Shown here one piece after another: positions 1 to 6,295 of a stretch of 64,000 nt of DNA. The DNA is from DATBQN01 sp963755825 (GTDB taxonomy: Bacteria > Acidobacteriota > Thermoanaerobaculia > Multivoradales > UBA5704). The DNA lies in the NCBI GenBank assembly GCA_963755825.1, contig CAVWLA010000003.1, positions 2,728,001 through 2,792,000 on the forward strand, written 5' to 3'. Position numbers and translations under genes: made by a program. Position 1 is the stretch's first letter. The number at the start of each line of letters is the position of its first letter. The notes beneath the pieces were generated by a model. It saw only the letters and a program-made list of their open reading frames with translations. It had not been told where the DNA came from and ran no database searches.

Positions 1-2
1 TC

Positions 3-326
3 GCCTTCGCGCCGGTGCCGCTGCAGGACGAGCACGCCGACTGGTCGGCCGACGTCAAGAAGGCGGTCGCCGACAGGAAGCTCATGGACGGGCTCACCAA
101 ACGGCAGGTCTTCGACATCACCGGCAGCCCGGAGAGCACGACGACCTCCGGCGATGGCGCCCAGCAGGTCGAGATCTGGACCATGCGGCAGGACAAAGGA
201 GCGCGCATCGGCTTCTGGAGCGTTCAGGCCGGCGAGAAGACCGGCCAGCCGCAGACCCTGCGCTTCGTTGGCGGCAAGCTCAGCGGCGTCGGTGCCGGCA
301 ACAACGACCTCAAGCTCGATCAGTAG
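3..326 (+). CDS. BamE/SmpA-like small protein, 5' end outside window
   Basis: The frame is open from the window edge to a TAG at 324-326, so the true start lies upstream and only the last ~107 residues are seen. A GTG at position 15 could be read as a start but has no ribosome binding site. The visible part has the pattern 'DGLTKRQVFDITGSPESTTT', which matches the helix-loop 'lt..qV....G.P' signature of the SmpA/OmlA/BamE fold, followed by a beta-rich segment with a Trp (VEIWTM). BamE proteins are outer-membrane assembly lipoproteins, but the lipobox that would prove export is not in the window. A more general periplasmic protein with the same fold is equally possible. The fold call is an inference from the motif; the reading frame is clear. 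Confidence 0.55.
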   Translation, partial: AFAPVPLQDEHADWSADVKKAVADRKLMDGLTKRQVFDITGSPESTTTSGDGAQQVEIWTMRQDKGARIGFWSVQAGEKTGQPQTLRFVGGKLSGVGAGNNDLKLDQ

Positions 327-345
327 GGAGCGGTCTCCGCGCCGG

Positions 346-375
346 TTGCCGCCGCTCTGGCGCCTGCGCTATTCT
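346..375 (+). promoter_or_regulatory. sigma-70-like promoter of a possible structured RNA
   Basis: TTGCCG at 346-351 and TATTCT at 370-375 are separated by 18 bases. The expected start, about 382, coincides with the 5' arm of a long helix. No coding gene follows on this strand, which supports a non-coding transcript. Confidence 0.4.
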
Positions 376-377
376 GT

Positions 378-497
378 AGGTCCGTCGGGGCCATGGGTAA
401 CTCCTGGTTTCCACGGAGGGCGGGGCCCAGGGTACTCGGCCAGCAGCAAACAGAGAGCCCAGGCCTCGCCCGACCTTATTTCTCCCCTCGCTTTTTC
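378..497 (+). ncRNA. Possible structured small RNA, class not recognised
   Basis: The gap between the BamE-like gene and the efflux operon contains a long closing helix. Bases 378-397 pair with 458-476 through GGCC-TGGG against CCCA-GGCC and then GGTC...GACC, about 17 pairs with two mismatches and one bulged A. Between the arms are small hairpins such as CTCC/GGAG near 401-418. A T-rich stretch with five T's (492-496) follows, as after an intrinsic terminator, and a promoter-like pair lies just upstream. The size (~115 nt) and end-to-end closing helix recall 6S or SRP RNA, but I find no GGAA loop of SRP RNA, although CAGG and AGCAGC are spaced as in that family. It could instead be a bidirectional terminator. 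Confidence 0.35.
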
Positions 498-552
498 CCC
501 ACCGATCTCCAGGCCTACGGGGTCTGCTCCGAGGGCTCCTGCGTAGTAGCCC

Positions 553-1824
553 CTAGCGGACCTTGATCTTGACGTCGACCGACATGCCAGGCCGCAGGAG
601 ATGCTCCTGGTCCTGGCCCTTGTCGATGCGGATGCGGACGGGGAGGCGCTGGACGACTTTGACGAAGTTGCCGGTGGCGTTCTCCGGCGGCAGCAGGCTG
701 AAGCGGGCGCCGGTCGCCGCGGCGATGCTCTCGACGTGGCCGCTGTAGTCGCGGCCGTAGGTGTCGACGTGGATGGTCGCTGGCTGGCCGGGGCGGACGT
801 TCTCGAGCTGGGTCTCCTTGAAGTTCGCCGTCACCCAGATGTCGTCGAGCTCGATGATGGTGAGCAGCTCCTGCCCCGGCTGCACGCGCTGGCCGACCTC
901 GACCGAGCGGCGGCCGATGGTGCCGCCGACGGGGGCGAAGATCTTGGTGCGGTCGAGGTTGAGCTTGGCGATCTCGAGCATCGCCTGCGAGCGCTTCAAG
1001 TCCGCGTCGGCCGAGCCGGACCGGGCCTTGGCGGCGGTGATCTGCGCCGGCGCCGAGCGGGCGCGGAGAAGGTCCGCCTGCTGCTGGGCGATCTTGCCGG
1101 CGGCGGCGGCGATCTGCTGCTCGGCGGCGGCGACGTCGGCCTTCGCCGCGGCGACCTGGTCCGCCGCGGTGCGCGCCTCGGTCACCCGCCGGTCGTACTC
1201 GGAGCGCGAGATCTCCTGCTTGGCGGCGAGCGCCTCGTAGCGCGCGCGGTCGTCCTCGGCGCGCTTGGCGTTGGCGGTCGCCTGGGCGAGCCGCGCCCGC
1301 GCCGCCTCGCGGCTCTCGCGCGCGGCGCCGGCGGCGTCCTTCGCCTGGGCGAGCATCGCCTGCGCCGCGTCGAGCTGCCCGGTGGCGTTGGCGGCGGCGA
1401 CCGGCACCTCGGCCTGCGAGGCCGCGGCGCTCGACGCCAGGCGCGCGGCGTCGGCCGCCGCCTGATCGAGCTGCGCCTGGTAGTCGGCGGGATCGATCTG
1501 CACGAGGAGCGCGCCGGCCTTGACCGCGCGGTTGTCCTCGACCTCCGGCGACACCGCGTTCACCGTGCCGGCGACGCGCGCCGAGATGGGGTGGAGGTGG
1601 CCGTCGATCTCGGCGTCGTCGGTGTCCTCGTACTGGCGCGCGTGGAGCCACCAGAGGATGCCGCCGAGGACGGCGGCGATGGCGACGACGGCGATGACGA
1701 GCTTCATCTGCGGCGACAGCCCTTTGCTCTTCGGCGCCTCGTCCGGCTCGGCGGCAGGCTCCTGCCGCGGCGCCTCCGCCGCTCTCGCCGGCCGCTCGGC
1801 CGGGGTCTCGGTTGCTTGTGGCAT
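553..1824 (-). CDS. EmrA/HlyD-family membrane fusion (adaptor) protein
   Basis: A 423-residue periplasmic adaptor linking the inner-membrane MFS exporter encoded upstream to the outer-membrane channel. The N-terminus is Pro/Glu/Ala-rich and cytoplasmic, with one membrane anchor at about residues 41-60. The family signature 'DTDDAEIDGHLHPISARVAG' (68-87) begins the lipoyl-like half motif. A long Ala/Gln-rich coiled coil fills about 110-290. The second lipoyl half and barrel carry 'VEVGQRVQPGQELLTI', and near the C-terminus 'FSLLPPENATGNFVK' is typical of EmrA. The start ATG lies 4 bases after the stop of the TolC-like gene. It is the last gene of the tetR operon and should be induced with it. 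Substrate is unknown; family members export hydrophobic drugs, bile salts or fatty acids. Confidence 0.92.
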   Translation of the reverse strand: MPQATETPAERPARAAEAPRQEPAAEPDEAPKSKGLSPQMKLVIAVVAIAAVLGGILWWLHARQYEDTDDAEIDGHLHPISARVAGTVNAVSPEVEDNRAVKAGALLVQIDPADYQAQLDQAAADAARLASSAAASQAEVPVAAANATGQLDAAQAMLAQAKDAAGAARESREAARARLAQATANAKRAEDDRARYEALAAKQEISRSEYDRRVTEARTAADQVAAAKADVAAAEQQIAAAAGKIAQQQADLLRARSAPAQITAAKARSGSADADLKRSQAMLEIAKLNLDRTKIFAPVGGTIGRRSVEVGQRVQPGQELLTIIELDDIWVTANFKETQLENVRPGQPATIHVDTYGRDYSGHVESIAAATGARFSLLPPENATGNFVKVVQRLPVRIRIDKGQDQEHLLRPGMSVDVKIKVR

Positions 1825-1828
1825 GGCT

Positions 1829-3346
1829 CTACTTCCCTCCCGTCGTGGTTTCCAGATATTGCTGCACGCCCTTCTCGGCGAGCCCCATCGCCTTCAACAG
1901 CGAGAGCTTCGAGAAGTTGTGCGAAAACAGGCTGGCGATGTAGTTCTCCTCGGCGCCGGCGACCGCCTCCTCGGCGAGCACCACCTCGATGTTGCCGGTG
2001 ACGCCGTTCTTGAAGCGGTCCTCGGCCTGGGTGAGCGCCTGCCGGGCGAGGTCGATGTTGGTCTTCGCCACCTCGACCGAGGTCTGCGACGCCTCGAGGT
2101 CGAGGAAGGCGCTGCGCACCTCGTAGTCGACGCGGCTCGTCAGGTCGGCGAGCTCGGCCTTCTTGCGCTCCAGGTTGGCCTCGGCCTTCGCCTCGGCGGC
2201 GGCGATGCGGCCGCCGGTGAAGAGCGGCACGGTGACGTCGGCGGCGATGGTGAAGGTGCTGTCGGTCGACGCCAGGGTCTTGCCGATCCGCCCGTAGTCG
2301 GCGTTCAGGCCGACCGACGGCACCCGCTCGCCGCCGGCGGCGTGCCGCGCCAGCTCGGCGGCGCGGAGGGCGGCGGCGGCGGAGCGCAGGTCGTTGCGCG
2401 AGGCGAGGGCGGTCTTCACCGCCTCGGCGGCCGCCGGCCCGCTCCACGGCTGGTAGGCGATGTCGGTGGTCACCGCGAAGCGCTGGCCGACGGGGAGGCC
2501 GATCAACCGCGCCAGCGACAGCTTGTCCTTCTCGAGCTGGGCGCGGGCGACCGCCAGGCGCTGCGTGTCGGTCGAGCTCTGCACCTGGGCGCGCAGCGAG
2601 TCGATCGCCGGCGAGACGCCGTTCTTCACCTGGTCGGCGGCGAGCGAGGCGAGCGCCGCCGAGCCCTTCTGCTGCGCCTCGGCGGTCGCCACCCGCGCCC
2701 GGCTCGCCACCACCTGGAAGTAGGCGGCGCCCACCGCCAGCACCACGGTGTCGCGGCTGTCGTCGCGGTTCAAGCCGGCGGCGCGGGCCGCCTCGCGGGC
2801 GGCGCGGTAGGTCTCGAGGTCCTGATAGTTGAACAGCTGCTGGGTGAGGCCGATGCGGGCGTCCTGGTAGCTGAACGGACCGATCACCGTCGGCACGCCG
2901 GGCAGCACGAAGCCGAACTGCACCAGGCTGATCTCGCCGGTCTGGTGGTGGACGCGGCCGGTGAGCTGCGGCAGCAGGGCGGAGAGGGCGCGCTGGCGCT
3001 CGGCGTCGGCGGTCTTGGCGTCGAGGCCGGCGTCGATCGCCCCCAGGTTGCTGCCCAGGCCGCGCGCGATGGCGTCGCTCAGGGAGAGCGGGATCTCCTC
3101 GGCGGTCGCCTCGCCGCTCGGCACGCTGCCGAGATAGGGCGACGGCGAGCGGCTGATGATGGCGGCGGGCGCCGGCGGCGCCGGCCGCGGCGTGGCGATC
3201 TGGTTGGGGATCTGGGGGGCGCCGGCGGCGGGGTCCTGCGCCGCGGCGGGCGCCGCCGCCAGCAGCGCCAGGATGGCGATCGCGAGACCCGCGGCGGCGA
3301 GGGCGGCGGGCGCTGAGGAGAGTGGCTTGGCGTCGGGTCTTGGCAT
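1829..3346 (-). CDS. TolC-like outer membrane efflux protein
   Basis: A 505-residue outer-membrane channel of the OEP (TolC/OprM) family. Residues 1-37 are a signal peptide with a long hydrophobic core ending 'AAAPAAAQ'. A Pro-rich linker follows, then two tandem OEP repeats rich in Ala/Arg/Glu helices, seen as 'LSLSDAIARGLGSNLGAIDAG' at the start of repeat one and the helical 'AEAKAEANLERKKAELADL' in repeat two. There is no lipobox Cys, so it resembles TolC rather than lipidated OprM. The gene sits between the MFS pump and the adaptor (gaps of 9 and 4 bases), completing a tripartite efflux system across both membranes. This shows that the organism has an outer membrane. Confidence 0.92.
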   Translation of the reverse strand: MPRPDAKPLSSAPAALAAAGLAIAILALLAAAPAAAQDPAAGAPQIPNQIATPRPAPPAPAAIISRSPSPYLGSVPSGEATAEEIPLSLSDAIARGLGSNLGAIDAGLDAKTADAERQRALSALLPQLTGRVHHQTGEISLVQFGFVLPGVPTVIGPFSYQDARIGLTQQLFNYQDLETYRAAREAARAAGLNRDDSRDTVVLAVGAAYFQVVASRARVATAEAQQKGSAALASLAADQVKNGVSPAIDSLRAQVQSSTDTQRLAVARAQLEKDKLSLARLIGLPVGQRFAVTTDIAYQPWSGPAAAEAVKTALASRNDLRSAAAALRAAELARHAAGGERVPSVGLNADYGRIGKTLASTDSTFTIAADVTVPLFTGGRIAAAEAKAEANLERKKAELADLTSRVDYEVRSAFLDLEASQTSVEVAKTNIDLARQALTQAEDRFKNGVTGNIEVVLAEEAVAGAEENYIASLFSHNFSKLSLLKAMGLAEKGVQQYLETTTGGK

Positions 3347-3355
3347 GGTGTCGGG

Positions 3356-4957
3356 CTACTCCAGGTGGATCTGGCCCTTCTTGGGGGTGACCTTCTTGAT
3401 GAAGAAGCAGAACGGCACCATCAGCAGGCAGTAGATGCTGACCAGCCGGAAGGCGTCGAGGAAGGCCATGGCGCCGGCCTGGCGGGTGATCAGCAGATCG
3501 AGGTACTTCTCGGCCTGCAGCATGGCGAGGTGGGGGTCGGAGCCCGCCGCCGTCAGCCGCTGGCTGAGGCCGTCGAGCAGGCGCCGGGTGAGCGGGTTGG
3601 CGCGGTCGGCGTGCGCCACCAGCAGGCTGTGGTGGACCTGCGTGCGGCGCTGCACGACCGAGGTGACGGCGGCGATGCCGAACGAGGCGCCGAGGTTGCG
3701 CGACAGGTTGAAGAGCGACGAGGCGGCGTTGCTCTTCTGCTGCGGGATGTTGGAGAAGCAGACGGTCGAGATCGGCGTGAAGAGGAAGGCGATGCCGACC
3801 GCCTGCAGGATGCGGTAGAGGGTGATCGTCCGGTAGTCGACCTCGAGGCTGATGTGCGAGGTGAGCCAGAGGGCGCCGGCGGAGATCAGCAGGCCGATGA
3901 TCATCAGCCGCTTGGCGCCCACCCGGTCGGTGAGATAGCCGGTGATCGGCAGCAGGGCCATGATGACGAAGCCGGCCGGCGACAGCACCTTGCCGCTCTG
4001 CGTCGCCGAGTAGCCCATCAGCGTCTGCAGGAACTCCGGCACCAGCACGGTCGAGCCGAAGAGGGCGAAGCCGAGGCCGAAGATGAGGACGTTCGAGATG
4101 AGGAAGTTGCGGTCCTTGAAGAGCCGCAGGTCGACGATCGGCGTCGCGACCACCAGCTCGCGGACGACGACGGCGACCAGCGCCGCGGCGGCGATGATCG
4201 TCGCCCAGACGATGAGCGAGGAGCCGAACCAGTCGTCCTCCTGCCCCTTGTCGAGCACCACCTGGAGGAAGCCGAGGCCGACGGTGAGCAGCCCCATGCC
4301 GATGTAGTCGATGTCGAGCTTGCCCTTGAGCTGGCGGACCTTCTCGGCGATCCACGGCGGGTCGATGATGAAGCGGCTGGTGAGGAAGATCGACAGCACG
4401 CCGACCGGCACGTTGATGTAGAAGATCCAGCGCCAGCTGTAGTTGTCGGTGATCCAGCCGCCGAGGGTCGGCCCGATCGCCGGCGCGAAGACGACCGCCA
4501 TGGCGTAGATGGCGAACCCCATGCCGCGCTTGTCGGGCGGGAAGGCGTCGGCGAGGATCGCCTGCGCGCTCGGCTGCAGGCCGCCGCCGCCCAGCCCCTG
4601 CAGGATGCGGAAGAGGATCAGCATCGGCAGGCTCCAGGCGAGGCCGCAGAGGAAGGAGCTCACCGCGAAGATGCAGACGCAGGCCATGTAGAAGCGCTTG
4701 CGGCCGAAGACGTTCGAGAACCACCCCGAGAGGGGGAGGACGATGGCGTTCGCCACCAGGTAGGAGGTGAGCACCCAGGTCGACTCGTCGATCGTCGCCG
4801 AGAGGCTGCCGGCGATGTGCGGCAGCGAGACGTTGGCGATCGAGGTGTCGAGCACCTCCATGAAGGTCGACAGCATGACGACCATCGAGATCAGCCAGGG
4901 GGAGACGTCCGGCTGGTGGTTGACGTGCGCCGGGCTGGCCACGGCGGCGGTGGTCAT
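3356..4957 (-). CDS. EmrB/QacA-family (DHA2) MFS drug exporter
   Basis: A 533-residue proton-driven exporter with 14 predicted membrane helices, the usual size for the DHA2 family. The first helix region contains 'LDTSIANVSLPHIAGSLSA' (motif D1), then 'GWFSNVFGRKRFY' (motif A, cytoplasmic loop 2-3) and 'GPTLGGWITDNYSWRWIFYI' (motif C, the antiporter motif, followed by the family's WRWIFYINVP). The C-terminal tail is Lys-rich. Its ATG overlaps the stop of the tetR gene (ATGA), so translation of repressor and pump is coupled. With the adaptor and channel downstream it forms an EmrAB-TolC type pump. The specific drug or metabolite cannot be read from sequence. Confidence 0.93.
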   Translation of the reverse strand: MTTAAVASPAHVNHQPDVSPWLISMVVMLSTFMEVLDTSIANVSLPHIAGSLSATIDESTWVLTSYLVANAIVLPLSGWFSNVFGRKRFYMACVCIFAVSSFLCGLAWSLPMLILFRILQGLGGGGLQPSAQAILADAFPPDKRGMGFAIYAMAVVFAPAIGPTLGGWITDNYSWRWIFYINVPVGVLSIFLTSRFIIDPPWIAEKVRQLKGKLDIDYIGMGLLTVGLGFLQVVLDKGQEDDWFGSSLIVWATIIAAAALVAVVVRELVVATPIVDLRLFKDRNFLISNVLIFGLGFALFGSTVLVPEFLQTLMGYSATQSGKVLSPAGFVIMALLPITGYLTDRVGAKRLMIIGLLISAGALWLTSHISLEVDYRTITLYRILQAVGIAFLFTPISTVCFSNIPQQKSNAASSLFNLSRNLGASFGIAAVTSVVQRRTQVHHSLLVAHADRANPLTRRLLDGLSQRLTAAGSDPHLAMLQAEKYLDLLITRQAGAMAFLDAFRLVSIYCLLMVPFCFFIKKVTPKKGQIHLE

Positions 4958-5685
4958 GGGGCCGTCCTTTCGGCGTCGCTGGCGCCTGCGGTCGCGGTGG
5001 GAGTGGCGTCCTCGGCCAGCGCCGGCCGCCGGTCGGCGTCGGTGCCGCCCTCGGTGCCGGGGCAGCCGCCGAGCGACTGCACGGCGTAGGCGAGAATCGT
5101 GCCGATCAGCCGCTGGCGCTCGATCCAGGGGAAGTCGGGGCGGGCGATGAGGAGCGAGGTGACGCCGTGGACCGCCGCCCAGATCGCCTGGCTCGCGGCG
5201 TCGAGGTCGAAGCCGGGGAGGCGGGTCTCGTCGACGCAGTCGGCGATCTTCGCGCGCAGGCGCTGGAAGGCGTCGCGGCCGATCTGCTTGCGGCGCTCGA
5301 GGGTGTGGGGGTCGGCGAGCGGGGTCATGAAGGTGAGCTGGTAGTGGTGGGGGTGGGCGAGACCGAACTCGATGTAGCCGCGCAGGCCGGTCTCCAGGCG
5401 CTCGCGGGGCGACAGGCTCGCCAGGTCGCGGCCGTCGGCGCTCTCGCGGAAGCCGGTGAAGGTCTCCTCGCAGATGCAGTCGAGGATCTCCGCCTTGTCG
5501 TCGAAATGCAGGTAGATCGACATCGGCGTGTAGCCGATGCGGTTGGCGATCTTCCGCAGGGAGACGTTCTGGTACCCCTCGGCGACGAACAGCTCGCGGG
5601 CGGCGTCGAGGATCTCGCGCCGCAGCCGCTCGGCCCCTGGTCGTCTGGATCGGGTTTTCAGAACAGGTGTTGTCGGCTCGTCCAC
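4954..5685 (-). CDS. TetR-family transcriptional repressor of the efflux operon
   Basis: A 243-residue regulator. The N-terminal helix-turn-helix covers about residues 20-66 ('ILDAARELFVAEGYQNVSLR' then 'IGYTPMSIYLHFDDKAEILD'), the usual TetR DNA-binding domain. The C-terminal half is a ligand-binding domain of the type with 'HHYQLTFMTPLADPH', close to the TetR_C_33/WHG group. The final ~30 residues are Ala/Thr/Asp-rich and look disordered. The start is a GTG at 5683-5685. It is the first gene of the operon it most likely controls, and a perfect palindrome lies 10 bases upstream over its own promoter, so autorepression relieved by a pump substrate is the natural model. The effector is unknown. 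Confidence 0.9.
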   Translation of the reverse strand: MDEPTTPVLKTRSRRPGAERLRREILDAARELFVAEGYQNVSLRKIANRIGYTPMSIYLHFDDKAEILDCICEETFTGFRESADGRDLASLSPRERLETGLRGYIEFGLAHPHHYQLTFMTPLADPHTLERRKQIGRDAFQRLRAKIADCVDETRLPGFDLDAASQAIWAAVHGVTSLLIARPDFPWIERQRLIGTILAYAVQSLGGCPGTEGGTDADRRPALAEDATPTATAGASDAERTAP

Positions 5686-5694
5686 GCGCCCTCG

Positions 5695-5737
5695 CTATAC
5701 GCCGTATAGTTTAGGCATGAACTGCCGCCCCCGTCAA
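5695..5737 (-). promoter_or_regulatory. tetR-efflux operon promoter with palindromic operator
   Basis: On the minus strand TTGACG (5737-5732), an 18-base spacer and TAAACT (5713-5708) form a sigma-70 promoter. The perfect 7-1-7 palindrome CTATACG-C-CGTATAG occupies 5695-5709, covering the -10 box and start point. This is where a TetR dimer would block transcription of its own operon. Confidence 0.75.
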
Positions 5738-5758
5738 CCACGGAATGCTGAAGCGAAT

Positions 5759-5912
5759 CACCTGGCACCGCGGAGAGCTCTCTGCCCGAGACCGGCCTCC
5801 GAAGGAACCTGGCACCTTCGGCAGCCCCTCCAAAAGAACCTGGCACCTTGGGCGGTGCTCCTGAGGAACCTGGCACCTTCAGGAGGGCGGCAAAAAAGAA
5901 CCTGGCACCTTC
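5759..5912. repeat. Short direct-repeat array (GAACCTGGCACCTTC)
   Basis: Four copies of the 15-base motif GAACCTGGCACCTTC start at 5805, 5836, 5866 and 5898 (steps 31, 30 and 32 bases; one copy has a last-base change), with a partial copy CCTGGCACC at 5761. Spacers of 13-17 bases differ but tend to be C- or A-rich. Two more copies lie at 48498-48512 and 48533-48547. The arrangement looks like a dispersed extragenic repeat. It is too short and too irregular for a CRISPR array. Confidence 0.75.
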
Positions 5913-5917
5913 GGCGG

Positions 5918-5947
5918 TTGCAAGGGAACGACGAGCGCGCATACAAT
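5918..5947 (+). promoter_or_regulatory. sigma-70 promoter of a possible structured RNA
   Basis: TTGCAA (5918-5923), 18-base spacer, TACAAT (5942-5947). It is one of the best matches to the consensus in the window. The predicted start, near 5954, is just before a 13-bp closing helix with no open reading frame that looks coding. Confidence 0.55.
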
Positions 5948-5953
5948 CAAGCG

Positions 5954-6088
5954 CTGAGGAAGGGCCGCTGGGAGGAAAAAGCCCCGCGCCGTGGAGGGAA
6001 CGGCGCAGGGGGAGGAGAGGGAGCTGAGGGAGATTGTCGGAGCCCGTGCTCCGGGGCGGGCTCAACTCCCAGCGGCCCGCCCTCTTTG
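5954..6088 (+). ncRNA. Possible structured RNA with 13-bp closing helix, class unknown
   Basis: Bases 5962-5974 (GGGCCGCTGGGAG) are the exact complement of 6066-6078 (CTCCCAGCGGCCC). Inside are a hairpin 5981-5992/6000-6011 (GCCCCGCGCCGT against ACGGCGCAGGGG, one bulge) and a second hairpin 6038-6043/6048-6053 (CGGAGC-CCGT-GCTCCG). A further alternative helix is 6020-6029 with 6061-6070. GCCC and a T-rich stretch (TCTTTGT) follow the closing helix. A strong promoter pair ends 7 bases before the predicted start. I do not recognise the fold; it is not a tRNA, SRP RNA or tmRNA. The hairpin at 5981-6011 preceded by AAAAA could also act as a terminator for minus-strand transcription. Confidence 0.45.
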
Positions 6089-6101
6089 TATTCAACACGC
6101 A

Positions 6102-6159
6102 GGTTGTGGGGCCGATTCCCTAGTGGAATGGTCACAAACCGTGCGATCGCAGGTTAGTC
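6102..6159. other. Two dyad-symmetric elements upstream of the M36 protease gene
   Basis: GGTTGTG (6102-6108) pairs with CACAAACC (6133-6140) around an inner ATTCC/GGAAT hairpin (6115-6119/6125-6129). Next to it AACC-G-TGCGATCGCA-GGTT around 6137-6155 contains the 10-base palindrome TGCGATCGCA. They may be operators or part of the 5' leader. The rest of the stretch to 6295 holds only a TAGGGT box (6231-6236) and a ribosome binding site. Confidence 0.35.
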
Positions 6160-6295
6160 CTCCGCCGCGAAGCTCCGGTTCATCTCTCGTCCGGCACGAA
6201 ACAAGGGGCGGAATATCGCCCTCGCTGTGCTAGGGTCCGGTCGATCCCAAGCCCGTATCAGGCCGCTTTTTCGTCTGCTTTTCTGGAGGTGAATC

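Noticed and set aside
378..476. Signal recognition particle RNA (ffs)
   Set aside because: CAGG and AGCAGC are spaced as in SRP RNA but the GGAA tetraloop and its stem are missing.
601..5089. Long plus-strand frames (e.g. 601-2001, 1520-3316, 3365-5089) opposite the efflux operon
   Set aside because: Each is the mirror of a minus-strand gene with recognisable domains, and the frames show biased, low-complexity residues and no ribosome sites.
5805..5912. CRISPR array
   Set aside because: The repeat is only 15 bases with spacers of 13-17 bases, much shorter than any CRISPR unit, and no Cas genes are nearby.
6061..6140. tRNA-like fold
   Set aside because: GGTTGTG...CCGATTCC resembles a T arm but no acceptor or anticodon arm can be formed with it.
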